From NCBI GenBank assembly GCA_001899065.1, contig MKUZ01000009.1, positions 234,416 through 298,415 on the forward strand: a stretch of 64,000 nt of DNA, in the 5' to 3' direction. This stretch comes from Devosia sp. 66-22 (GTDB lineage: Bacteria; Pseudomonadota; Alphaproteobacteria; Rhizobiales; Devosiaceae). The position numbers and the translations under genes are program-made. The notes beneath the pieces were generated by a model, which made no database searches, was not told the DNA's origin, and was given only the letters and a program-made list of their open reading frames with translations. Shown one piece after another: positions 35,921 through 44,112 of the stretch (position 1 is the stretch's first letter; every line of letters begins with the position of its first letter).

Positions 35921-38560
35921 ATGAAACTGGTCGTCGTCGAGAGCCCGACCAAAGCTAAGAAGATCGGCACCTATCTGGGCAAGGACTACGAGGTCATTGC
36001 CAGCTATGGCCATGTGCGCGACCTGCCGCCCAAGGATGGCTCGGTGCTGCCCGACGACGACTTCGCCATGTCGTGGGAAGTCGATACCGCGTCGCGCAAG
36101 CGACTCGCCGATATCGGCGACGCGCTCAAGAATGCGGACGAGCTGATCCTCGCCACCGACCCTGATCGCGAGGGCGAGGCCATCTCCTGGCACGTGCTCG
36201 ACATCCTCAAGTCCAAGAAGCTGGTCAAGGACAAGCCGGTCAGCCGCGTCGTGTTCAACGCCATCACCAAATCGGCGATCACCGAGGCGATGCAGAACCC
36301 GCGCGACATCGACGTGCCGCTGGTCGATGCCTACCTCGCCCGGCGCGCCCTCGACTACCTCGTGGGCTTCACGCTCTCGCCGATTCTGTGGCGCAAGCTG
36401 CCCGGCTCGCGCTCGGCCGGCCGCGTGCAGTCGGTGACGCTGCGCCTCGTGTGCGACCGCGAAGCCGAGATCGAGAAGTTCCGGGCGGTCGAGTACTGGT
36501 CGGTCGCCGCAAAGCTCAGCGAGAAGGGCAAGAGCTTCGACGCCCGCCTCTATTCGGTCGACGGCAAGGTCACCGACAAGCTCGACGTCAAGACCGGCGC
36601 CGAGGCCGAAGTGCTCAAGGCTGCCATCGAGGCGGGCCGCTTCGAGGTGCTGTCGGTCGACAAGAAGCCGACCAAACGCAACCCCTATGCGCCGTTCACC
36701 ACCTCGTCGCTGCAGCAGGATGCGAGCTCGCGCCTCGGCTTTTCGCCCAGCCGCACCATGCAGCTCGCGCAGCGCCTCTATGAAGACGGCGCCATCACCT
36801 ATATGCGAACCGACGGCATCGACATGGCGCCCGAGGCGATCGCCGCCGCGCGCAGCGCCATCGACAAGAATTTCGGCTCCGCCTACCTCCCGCCGACGCC
36901 GCGCATCTACGCCAACAAGGCCAAGAACGCGCAGGAAGCGCACGAGGCCATCCGCCCCACCGACATGTTCCGCCACCCCGACAGCATTGGCGATGCGGAC
37001 CAGAAGAAGCTCTACGGCCTGATCTGGCGCCGCACGCTTGCTAGCCAGATGCGTCCCGCCGAGATCGAGCGCACCACCGCCGACATCGCCGTCAATGCGC
37101 CCGGCCGTGGCATCAATCTGCGCGCGGTCGGCTCGGTCGTCACCTTCGCCGGCTTCCTCGCCGTCTACGGCGTGGCCGCCAAGGAAGACCGCGACGCCGA
37201 CGACCAGGACGAAGACGATCGCGAGCTGCCCGCCCTCGCCATCGGCGATACGCCCAGGCTCGAGGAAGCGCTGATCGAACAGCACTTCACCCAGCCGCCG
37301 CCGCGCTACACCGAGGCCAGCCTCATCAAGAAGATGGAAGAGATCGGCATCGGCCGTCCCTCGACCTACGCGGCGACAGTCTCGGTGCTGCAGGACCGCA
37401 ATTACATCCGGCTCGAAAAGCGCGCCATCGTGCCCGAGGATCGCGGCCGCATCGTCACGGCCTTCCTCGAGAACTTCTTCAAGAAGCTCGTTGAGTACGG
37501 CTTCACCGCCGGGCTCGAGGAAAAACTCGACGAGATTTCCGCCGGCGACCTGCGCTGGAAGGACGTTCTACGCGACTTCTGGAACGACTTCACCCGCCAG
37601 ACCGACGAGATCAAGGATCTGCGCGTGTCGGAAGTCCTCGACGCGCTCAATGACAGCCTCAAGGACCACATCTTCCCGGCCAAGGCCGACGGCTCCGATC
37701 CGCGCCGCTGCCCCAATTGCGGTACCGGCGAGCTGTCGCTCAAGCTGGGCAAGTTCGGCGCCTTCATCGGCTGCTCCAACTATCCCGAGTGCCGCTACAC
37801 CATGCAGCTTTCGGATGCCGCCACCGGCGGCGCCGAGACCGCCGCGCCCGGCGACGGCATCCTCGGCACCGATCCCGAGAGCGGTCTCGAGGTGCTCTTG
37901 AAGTCGGGACGTTTCGGCCCATATCTGCAACTCGGCGACGGCACCGAACCGAAGCGATCCTCCCTGCCAAAAGGCTGGTCTCCCGATAGCCTGACGCTCG
38001 AGCGAGCGCTTCAGCTGCTGGCGCTGCCCCGCGCGGTCGGCCTTCACCCGGAAACGGGGAAGCCGATCAGCGCGGGAATTGGCCGCTACGGGCCGTTCAT
38101 CCTGCATGACGGCACCTACGCCAATCTTCCCGATGTCGAGGAAGTGTTCACCGTCGGGCTCAACCGCGCGGTCGATCTCCTCGCACAGAAGAAGGCGGGC
38201 GGCGGCCGCTTCGGCCGCAATGCCACGCCGATCGCCGCGATCAAGACCTTCGAGCATGCCGACGGCACGATCTCGGTCCGCGATGGCCGCTACGGCCCCT
38301 ATGTGAACCAGGGCAAGGTCAATGCGACCCTGCCCAAGACCGTCCAGCCCGCCGATGTGACGCTCGAGCAGGCGCTCGAACTGATCGCCGAGCGCGCCGC
38401 CAAGACCGGCGGCAAGAAGCCCGCCCGCAAGGCCGCCGCCAAGAAGGCGCCGGCGAAAAAGGCGGCTGCAAAGAAACCCGCGGCCGAGAAGGCACCCGCC
38501 AAGAAAGCCGGAGCCAAGGCCGCACCGAAGACGAAAAAGAAGGCGGAGGAATCCGCTTAA
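35921..38560 (+). CDS. topA: DNA topoisomerase I
   Basis: Relaxes negative supercoils. It has 879 residues from ATG 35921 (MKLVVVESPTKAKKI); an open extension upstream is non-coding. The Toprim domain (about 1-125) keeps E in VVESPTK and DPDREGEAISWH. The active-site tyrosine is in YMRTDGIDM near 305. One clear zinc ribbon (CPNCG, then CSNYPEC) lies near 590-620. Several zinc-less TopA repeats follow (SGRFGPYL, GIGRYGPFI, RDGRYGPYVNQG). The last 45 residues are a Lys/Ala-rich tail (KKAPAKKAAAKKPAAEKAP) resembling histone H1, presumably DNA-binding. rnr starts 11 bp later. Confidence 0.97.
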   Translation: MKLVVVESPTKAKKIGTYLGKDYEVIASYGHVRDLPPKDGSVLPDDDFAMSWEVDTASRKRLADIGDALKNADELILATDPDREGEAISWHVLDILKSKKLVKDKPVSRVVFNAITKSAITEAMQNPRDIDVPLVDAYLARRALDYLVGFTLSPILWRKLPGSRSAGRVQSVTLRLVCDREAEIEKFRAVEYWSVAAKLSEKGKSFDARLYSVDGKVTDKLDVKTGAEAEVLKAAIEAGRFEVLSVDKKPTKRNPYAPFTTSSLQQDASSRLGFSPSRTMQLAQRLYEDGAITYMRTDGIDMAPEAIAAARSAIDKNFGSAYLPPTPRIYANKAKNAQEAHEAIRPTDMFRHPDSIGDADQKKLYGLIWRRTLASQMRPAEIERTTADIAVNAPGRGINLRAVGSVVTFAGFLAVYGVAAKEDRDADDQDEDDRELPALAIGDTPRLEEALIEQHFTQPPPRYTEASLIKKMEEIGIGRPSTYAATVSVLQDRNYIRLEKRAIVPEDRGRIVTAFLENFFKKLVEYGFTAGLEEKLDEISAGDLRWKDVLRDFWNDFTRQTDEIKDLRVSEVLDALNDSLKDHIFPAKADGSDPRRCPNCGTGELSLKLGKFGAFIGCSNYPECRYTMQLSDAATGGAETAAPGDGILGTDPESGLEVLLKSGRFGPYLQLGDGTEPKRSSLPKGWSPDSLTLERALQLLALPRAVGLHPETGKPISAGIGRYGPFILHDGTYANLPDVEEVFTVGLNRAVDLLAQKKAGGGRFGRNATPIAAIKTFEHADGTISVRDGRYGPYVNQGKVNATLPKTVQPADVTLEQALELIAERAAKTGGKKPARKAAAKKAPAKKAAAKKPAAEKAPAKKAGAKAAPKTKKKAEESA

Positions 38561-38571
38561 GAAAGACAGAA

Positions 38572-40848
38572 ATGGCCAAAGCGCCAAAAGCTAGAACCAA
38601 GACCAAACCCAAGCCGTCCCGCGCCTTTCAGGTCGGGACGCTTCCCTCCCGCGAGGACATCGTCGCGGCCATGACCGAGCATCCCGAGCTCGACGGCAAG
38701 CGCGACCTCGCCAAGCATTTCGGCATTCACGGCGACATGCGCACGCCCTTCAAGGTTCTCCTCAAGGAGATGGAGGGCGAGGGGTTTCTCGCGCGCTCCC
38801 GCAAGCAGATCCGCCGCACCGCGACGCTGCCGCAGGTCACCGCGCTCGACATCCCCGGCGACGCCGATCCCGACAATCTCCACGCCTATCCCTCGACCTG
38901 GGACGAGGCCGAGGGCGAGAAGCCGCGCGTCGCCGTGCTCGTGACCAGGACCGCCCGCGTCGCTCCCGCGCCGGGCGACCGCATCCTCGCCCGCATCGAT
39001 GCCGGCGACGGGCCGCTGCCGGTCTACACCGCCAAGCCGATGAAGATCCTCGATAAGCCGCGGCGCGGCCAGATCGGCATCGTGCGCATCGACGAGGACG
39101 GCGCCCGCCTCATTCCCGTCGACCGCAAGCAGAAGGAAATGCGCATCGACGGCGGCGATCTGGGCGAGGCGCGCGACGGCGACCTCGTCGAAGTCAGCGT
39201 GAAGTTCTCCGGCCGGCTGATGATCCAGAAGGCCAAGGTCGTCGCGGTGATCGGCAACCCGAAGTCCGAGGGCGCGATCTCGATGATCGCGATCCACAAC
39301 CTCGAAATCCCCTATCGCTTCCCTGCCGCCGTGCTGCGCGAAGCCGAGGACGCCGGGGAGGTCTCGCTCAAGGGCCGCGAGGACTGGCGGCATATCCCGC
39401 TCATCACCATCGATCCGCCCGACGCCAAGGACCATGACGACGCGGTCCATGCCGAGCCCGACACCGATCCGAAGAATGCCGGGGGGCATATCGTCATCGT
39501 CGCCATCGCCGATGTCGCCGCCTATGTGCGTCCTGGAACGGCGCTCGACCGCGAGGCGTATCTGCGCGGCAATTCGGTGTACTTCCCCGACCGCGTCGTG
39601 CCGATGCTGCCCGAGCGCATCTCCAACGATCTGTGCTCGCTCAAGGAGGGCGTGAACCGCCCCTCGATCGCGGTGCGCATGGTGATCGATGCCGAGGGTC
39701 GCAAGAAGTCGCACAGCTTCCACCGGATCGTGTTCCGCTCGGCCGCCAAGCTCAGCTACCAGCAGGCGCAGGCGGCCATCGACGGCCGGCCGGACGACAA
39801 AACCGCGCCGCTGCTGGGGCCGATCCTCAATCCGCTCTGGGCGGCCTACCGCACCATGGCCAGGGCGCGCGACAAACGCGGGCCGCTCGATCTCGACCTG
39901 CCCGAGCGCAAGATCATCCTCGACAAGTCCGGCATGGTCGCCGACATCCACGTGCCCGAACGGCTCGAGGCGATGCGGCTCATCGAGGAGATGATGATCG
40001 CGGCCAATGTGGCGGCCGCCGAGACGCTCGAAAAGCGCAAGACGGCCCTGCTCTACCGCGTTCACGACACGCCCAGCCGCGAGAAGCTGACGGCGCTGCG
40101 CGAGTTCCTCACCTCGCTCGACCTGAGCTTCGGCAAGGCCGAGGCGGTGCGGCCGGTCGACTTCAACCGCATCCTCGCCAAGGCGCGGCAGGACAACAAG
40201 ATCGAGCAGGTCAGCGAGATGGTGCTGCGCTCGCAGGCGCAGGCCGAGTATGCGCACGAGAATTACGGCCATTTCGGCCTCAACCTCGACCGTTACGCCC
40301 ACTTCACCTCGCCGATCCGCCGCTATGCCGATCTCATCGTCCACCGCGCGCTGATCGCGGCGCTCGATCTGGGCAAGGACGGGCTCACCGACGGCGAGAT
40401 CGCCAAGCTCCCCACAATCGCCCAGCACATCTCGCAGACCGAGCGGCGCGCCATGCTGGCCGAGCGCGAGACCTCGGACCGGCTGCTGGCGCAGTTCCTC
40501 GCCACCAAGATCGGCGCCGAGTTCATGGGCCGCGTTTCGGGCGCGACGCGCTCGGGCCTGTTCGTGCGGCTGCTCGAAACCGGCGCCGACGGCTTCATCC
40601 CCGCCTCCACCATCGGGCAGGACTATTACCGCCATGTCGAGGAGATGCAGGCGCTGGTCGGCGACCGTACCGGCGAGGCGTTCCGCATCGGCGACACGGT
40701 CAAGGTCCGGCTGCTCGAGGCGGCGCCGGTCGCCGGCGCGCTGCGCTTCGAGCTCCTCAGCGAGGGAACCCGCGTCAAACCGTCATCTGTCAAACGCGGA
40801 TCAAAACGCCCATCTCGTTCGTACGGTCCCAAGGGCCGAAGGAGATAG
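38572..40848 (+). CDS. rnr: Ribonuclease R
   Basis: Processive 3'-to-5' exoribonuclease that digests structured RNA. It has 758 residues: an N-terminal helix-turn-helix-like RNase R segment, two cold-shock-like OB folds (to about 240), and an RNB catalytic domain with TIDPPDAKDHDDAV holding the metal-binding aspartates. ENYGHFGLNLDRYAHFTSPIRRY is split across the active-site channel. An S1 domain near 655-740 and a basic tail (KRGSKRPSRSYGPKGRRR) end the protein. It lies in an apparent topA-rnr-DUF983 transcript. Confidence 0.97.
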   Translation: MAKAPKARTKTKPKPSRAFQVGTLPSREDIVAAMTEHPELDGKRDLAKHFGIHGDMRTPFKVLLKEMEGEGFLARSRKQIRRTATLPQVTALDIPGDADPDNLHAYPSTWDEAEGEKPRVAVLVTRTARVAPAPGDRILARIDAGDGPLPVYTAKPMKILDKPRRGQIGIVRIDEDGARLIPVDRKQKEMRIDGGDLGEARDGDLVEVSVKFSGRLMIQKAKVVAVIGNPKSEGAISMIAIHNLEIPYRFPAAVLREAEDAGEVSLKGREDWRHIPLITIDPPDAKDHDDAVHAEPDTDPKNAGGHIVIVAIADVAAYVRPGTALDREAYLRGNSVYFPDRVVPMLPERISNDLCSLKEGVNRPSIAVRMVIDAEGRKKSHSFHRIVFRSAAKLSYQQAQAAIDGRPDDKTAPLLGPILNPLWAAYRTMARARDKRGPLDLDLPERKIILDKSGMVADIHVPERLEAMRLIEEMMIAANVAAAETLEKRKTALLYRVHDTPSREKLTALREFLTSLDLSFGKAEAVRPVDFNRILAKARQDNKIEQVSEMVLRSQAQAEYAHENYGHFGLNLDRYAHFTSPIRRYADLIVHRALIAALDLGKDGLTDGEIAKLPTIAQHISQTERRAMLAERETSDRLLAQFLATKIGAEFMGRVSGATRSGLFVRLLETGADGFIPASTIGQDYYRHVEEMQALVGDRTGEAFRIGDTVKVRLLEAAPVAGALRFELLSEGTRVKPSSVKRGSKRPSRSYGPKGRRR

Positions 40849-40853
40849 GCCCG

Positions 40854-41282
40854 ATGCCCGTCGAGATGACCACCGATACCCCCAAGCGTTCAGTTGGAAA
40901 GGCCGTCTGGAACGGCATGAAGCTGCGTTGCCCGCACTGCGGCAAGGGGCATCTGTTCCGCGCCTATCTCAAGGTCGCCGAGACGTGCGACGTGTGCGGC
41001 GAAGAGCTGCACCACCACCGCGCCGACGACTTCCCGCCCTATCTCTCCATCGTCCTCGTCGGCCACGTCATCGTCGGCCTGATGCTGCATCTGGAGATGG
41101 CGTACCAGGACGTTGCGCCCTGGATCTACGTGGTGACGATGGTGCCCGCGGCGATCATCCTGCCGCTCATCACCCTGCCCTCGATCAAGGGCGCGGTCGT
41201 CGGGCTGCAATGGGCCAACAAGATGTATGGATTCGACCCCAAGAGCCGCGGCGAAGACCCCGGACTCGCCTCATATCCCTGA
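40854..41282 (+). CDS. DUF983 family membrane protein with two Cys pairs
   Basis: 142 residues from ATG 40854, with GGAG 10 nt upstream; 5 bp after rnr. Two CxxC pairs (CPHCGKGHLF and CDVCGEELHH) probably bind zinc near the N-terminus. Two membrane helices follow (about 62-80, SIVLVGHVIVGLMLHLE; about 86-110, YVVTMVPAAIILPLITLP). The family is widespread in Alphaproteobacteria; function unknown. Confidence 0.88.
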   Translation: MPVEMTTDTPKRSVGKAVWNGMKLRCPHCGKGHLFRAYLKVAETCDVCGEELHHHRADDFPPYLSIVLVGHVIVGLMLHLEMAYQDVAPWIYVVTMVPAAIILPLITLPSIKGAVVGLQWANKMYGFDPKSRGEDPGLASYP

Positions 41283-41297
41283 GGCGCCCGGCTCGGC

Positions 41298-41325
41298 TTG
41301 ACATCCGGGCCCAAATCCGTAGTTT
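41298..41325 (+). promoter_or_regulatory. Probable sigma-70 promoter of rpmG
   Basis: A perfect -35 TTGACA (41298-41303), a 16-bp spacer and a -10-like TAGTTT (41320-41325) lie 55 bp upstream of the rpmG start, in the only non-coding stretch after the DUF983 gene. Placement and the perfect -35 make this one of the few confident promoters in the window. Confidence 0.6.
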
Positions 41326-41379
41326 GCGCGCAAATTTCAGGGCCCTGCCCCCGGGCGGCCTCTTCCCAAGGACACCACC

Positions 41380-41547
41380 ATGGCAAAAGCCGCCTCGATC
41401 AAGATCAAGCTCGTGTCGACTGCCGACACCGGCTTCTACTACGTCACCAAGAAGAACTCGCGCACCCAGACCGAGAAGCTCAGCTTCAAGAAGTACGATC
41501 CGGTCGTGCGCAAGCACGTCGAGTTCAAGGAAGCCAAGATCAAGTAA
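41380..41547 (+). CDS. rpmG: 50S ribosomal protein L33
   Basis: 55 residues ([19 protein letters not shown], then [20 protein letters not shown] and a Lys-rich end). The length and the TKKNSR motif match bacterial L33. The zinc-ligand cysteines of the C+ form are absent, so this is the C-minus form. It has its own promoter just upstream and an intrinsic terminator 25 bp after the stop. It is too short for common ORF cut-offs. Confidence 0.97.
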   Translation: MAKAASIKIKLVSTADTGFYYVTKKNSRTQTEKLSFKKYDPVVRKHVEFKEAKIK

Positions 41548-41571
41548 GATCGGCCTCCAGCCAGGTTTGAG

Positions 41572-41604
41572 AAAGCCCTGCGCAAGCGGGGCTTTTGCTT
41601 TTTT
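41572..41604 (+). terminator. Rho-independent terminator of rpmG
   Basis: AAAGCCCTGC pairs with GCGGGGCTTT around a short loop (GCAA type), giving a stem of about 10 bp with one wobble at 41572-41595. A T-rich tract (TTTTGCTTTTTT) follows. This is the clearest intrinsic terminator in the window. Confidence 0.9.
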
Positions 41605-41943
41605 GGGCGTCCCACCGCGCCATCCCCCGCGTGCTCAGGTTGCCTGCGCGTCGAGGCGTACGCGACTCGGTCGGGCGGCGAGCGTGGTTGCTCGCCTGGA
41701 TTCGCGCATGGGAGAAAGAGTGGCCGGTCCGGAGGAGGTGCCGAAGAGGCTCACAGCACTCCGGACCAGCCGCCCTACGGACTTCAGGAGTTGCGGCGGA
41801 CCTGAGGTGAACCGTAGGGAGTTGCGGATGAGACGTGCTCATCTCGTTGCCCGCACCCTTACCGGCTCCCGCCGCAGTTTCAACAAATGCCGAAGACGTT
41901 AGTGAAAGGGTAACCTTACCGGAACCGCATTTGATTCAAATGC
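41605..41943. other. Non-coding interval between rpmG terminator and pleD 3' end
   Basis: 339 bp without a convincing gene. Short frames on both strands have low-complexity Arg/Ser/Pro-rich translations and no ribosome-binding site. The central part (41677-41843) is dense in inverted repeats and is listed separately. The last 100 bp (AT-richer, including TTAGTGAAAGGG and TTTGATTCAAAT) show no further structure I can name. Confidence 0.7.
41677..41843 (+). ncRNA. Candidate structured RNA: four consecutive hairpins
   Basis: Helix 1: GGCGAGC (41677-41683) with GCTCGCC (41690-41696), loop 6. Helix 2: GGTCCGGAG (41726-41734) with CTCCGGACC (41759-41767), extended outward past one mismatch and inward by TGC/GCA. 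Helix 3: CCCTACGG (41773-41780) with CCGTAGGG (41812-41819), continuing inside as CTTCAGG/CCTGAGG. Helix 4: GATGAG (41827-41832) with CTCATC (41838-41843), loop ACGTG. The sequence GGAGTTGCGG occurs in the helix 3 loop and again before helix 4. It matches no RNA family I can recall (not RNase P, tmRNA, SRP or 6S). The strand is assumed; the structure would fold on either. Confidence 0.4.
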
Positions 41944-43314
41944 CTAGGCGGCGTCGAAGACGACGCGGTTCCGCCCCTCGCGCTTGGCGCGATAAAGCGC
42001 GACGTCGGCGCGCTTGAGGATCATCTCGGGCGTATCGGTCTGGTGCTCGTTGAGCGCCACCCCGACCGAACAGGTCACCGTCAGCGGCCGCAGCTCCGGC
42101 GTCTCGAAACCGCGCTCGGCCACGGCCATGCGGACGCGCTCGGCGACGCCCTGCGCCTGCCGGAAGTCGGTGTCGGGCATGAGCACGACGAACTCCTCGC
42201 CGCCGAAGCGGCAGGCGAGATCGACGCCGCGGATGTTGCGGCGGAGGCGCTGCGCGAACTCCTTGAGCACCGCATCGCCGATGTCGTGGCCGTGGTTGTC
42301 GTTGACCGCCTTGAAGAAATCCATGTCGATCAGCATCACCGCCATGTCGCGGTCCTGCTCGCGCGCCTTCTCCAGCATCAGCGACAGGTGCCGGTCGAAG
42401 TAGCGGCGGTTGTAGAGCCCGGTGAGCTCGTCGGTCACCGCGAGCGCCAGCGTCTGCGTCACGCTGTGGCGCAGCTCGGAAGCATAGCGATGCCGCCGGA
42501 TCTGGGTGCGCACGCGGGCCGAGAGCTCGTTGCGCTCCACCGGCCGCATGATGAAATCGTTGACGCCCAGGTCGAGCCCACGCACGACGCGCGGCCGATC
42601 GGTGTCCTCGGCGATGAGCAGGATGGGCAGCGCCCTTGTCTGCTCGAGCGTGCGCATCTGCGAGCAGACGCGCAGCGGGTCGAAGTCGCCCAGCGACATG
42701 CTGACGATGGCGAGCTCGTACTCGCCGTCCGCCACCTTCATGACCGCGTCGGCGGGGTTGGCCAGCACATCGACCTTGTGCGCCGGCGCGAGGTAACCGG
42801 CGACGCGCTCGGCGCTGCGCGTATCGTTGTCGACGAGCAGAATGCGGCCGCCTTCCGAATTGGCGGCATCCATCGCCCGCATCGCGTCCTCGATAGCGAT
42901 CTCCTGGCCGGTCTGGGCGCGGGCGCGCAGCTCGTCGGTCAGCGCCTTGAGGCGCACCAGGCTCTTGACGCGCGCCATGAGCTGCACGTCGTCCACCGGT
43001 TTGGTGAGGAAATCGTCGGCGCCGGAGCGCAGGCCCTTCACGCGGTCCGAGGGCTGGTCGAGCGCGGTGATCATCACCACGGGAATGTGAGCGGTGCGGG
43101 AATCGCCCTTGAGCCGCTCGCAAACCTCGAAGCCGTCCATCTCGGGCATCATCACGTCGAGCAGCACGATGTCGATCTGCTGCTCGGCGATGATCTCGAG
43201 GGCGCGCTGGCCGGAGGGCGCTGTGGTGACGTCGAAATACTCCGCCGTCAGGCGTGCCTCCAGCAGGCGGACATTCGTGGGAATGTCGTCAACGATCAGC
43301 ACGCGAGCTGTCAA
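41944..43314 (-). CDS. pleD: Cell-cycle response regulator / diguanylate cyclase PleD
   Basis: Makes cyclic di-GMP at the stalked or old pole in Caulobacter-type development. It has 456 residues: receiver 1 (1 to about 120, phospho-acceptor in DIVLLDVMMPEMDG), receiver-like adaptor 2 (about 150-270), and GGDEF (about 290-455). The active site is RFGGEEFVVLMP, and the allosteric inhibition site R-G-V-D lies five residues before GGEEF, as in PleD. divK lies 53 bp upstream on the same strand, so the two are co-transcribed. Confidence 0.97.
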   Translation of the reverse strand: MTARVLIVDDIPTNVRLLEARLTAEYFDVTTAPSGQRALEIIAEQQIDIVLLDVMMPEMDGFEVCERLKGDSRTAHIPVVMITALDQPSDRVKGLRSGADDFLTKPVDDVQLMARVKSLVRLKALTDELRARAQTGQEIAIEDAMRAMDAANSEGGRILLVDNDTRSAERVAGYLAPAHKVDVLANPADAVMKVADGEYELAIVSMSLGDFDPLRVCSQMRTLEQTRALPILLIAEDTDRPRVVRGLDLGVNDFIMRPVERNELSARVRTQIRRHRYASELRHSVTQTLALAVTDELTGLYNRRYFDRHLSLMLEKAREQDRDMAVMLIDMDFFKAVNDNHGHDIGDAVLKEFAQRLRRNIRGVDLACRFGGEEFVVLMPDTDFRQAQGVAERVRMAVAERGFETPELRPLTVTCSVGVALNEHQTDTPEMILKRADVALYRAKREGRNRVVFDAA

Positions 43315-43367
43315 AGACCGGCCGCCCCTTCGACGCAGAACTTACCAGGGAGTGGGGTCAGAGACCC

Positions 43368-43742
43368 CTAGTTGGCCGGCCCAATGTAGCGGGCAATCGT
43401 TTCCAAAAAGTGAGGCACCGAGATGGGTTTGGAGATGTAGCCCTCGCAGCCGCCCTGCAGGATCCGCTCCTCGTCGCCCTTCATGGCGAAGGCCGTCACC
43501 GCGATCACCGGAATCGACTGCAGATCGTCGTCTTCCTTGAGCCATTTGGTGACCACCAGCCCCGAAACTTCCGGGAGCTGGATGTCCATCAGGATGAGGT
43601 CGGGATGATGGGCGCGGGCCAGCCCGATCGCCTCCATGCCGTTGCGCGTCTGGATGATCGAATAGCCGCGGGATTCGAGCAGATCGTTGAAGAGCTTCAT
43701 GTTGAGCTCGTTGTCTTCGACGATCATCACTGTCTTGGGCAT
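43368..43742 (-). CDS. divK: Single-domain response regulator DivK
   Basis: Links the PleC/DivJ kinases to the CckA-CtrA phosphorelay. It has 124 residues from the ATG at 43740-43742 ([16 protein letters not shown]). It consists only of a receiver: acidic pair in VEDNELN, phospho-acceptor Asp in [13 protein letters not shown], conserved Thr in AVTAFAM and Lys in YISKPI. The arrangement divK-pleD is conserved in Alphaproteobacteria. Confidence 0.97.
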   Translation of the reverse strand: MPKTVMIVEDNELNMKLFNDLLESRGYSIIQTRNGMEAIGLARAHHPDLILMDIQLPEVSGLVVTKWLKEDDDLQSIPVIAVTAFAMKGDEERILQGGCEGYISKPISVPHFLETIARYIGPAN

Positions 43743-43833
43743 AGAATCCTGTGCCGCGCTGGTGGGCACTGTGTTCTGCCCCAGCGCTCGGGTAACATCA
43801 ATCGCTTACGAAACACGTAATGGACCGTACCAA

Positions 43834-44109
43834 TTGGCCCTCAAGGCGACGCTGCCGACCCTCGAAGAGCTGGCCGATATCTGCCTCAACCACCTTGCGC
43901 AGGACCCCGAGCAACTCGCTGATTTCATGAGCATTGCCGGGCTCAGCGCCGACCGCCTCCGGGCCGCGGTCGGCACCCGCTCCTTTGCCCTGGGGCTGCT
44001 GGACTACGTGGTCCAGAGCGAGGCGCTGCTGCTCGCCATCTGCCAGTCCAGTTCGCTCAAGCCGGAGACCATCATGCGGGTCTGGGCCAAGCACAATCCG
44101 GCCGGGTGA
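43834..44109 (+). CDS. DUF3572 family protein
   Basis: 91 residues using a TTG start at 43834 (MALKATLPTLEELADICL), chosen because homology begins at this point and no ATG lies in frame. It is all helical: LNHLAQDPEQLADFMSIAG and ALGLLDYVVQSEALLLAICQ. Unknown function, but the family sits between divK and dinB in many Hyphomicrobiales. dinB starts 3 bp after the stop, with a GTG codon. Confidence 0.85.
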   Translation: MALKATLPTLEELADICLNHLAQDPEQLADFMSIAGLSADRLRAAVGTRSFALGLLDYVVQSEALLLAICQSSSLKPETIMRVWAKHNPAG

Positions 44110-44112
44110 GTC

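Noticed and set aside
38557..40635. 692-codon minus-strand frame opposite rnr
   Set aside because: RNase R motifs are on the plus strand; the frame is a shadow.
41595..41810. 71-codon frame after rpmG
   Set aside because: Arg/Trp-rich translation without ribosome-binding site, crossing the strong hairpins; better explained as non-coding.
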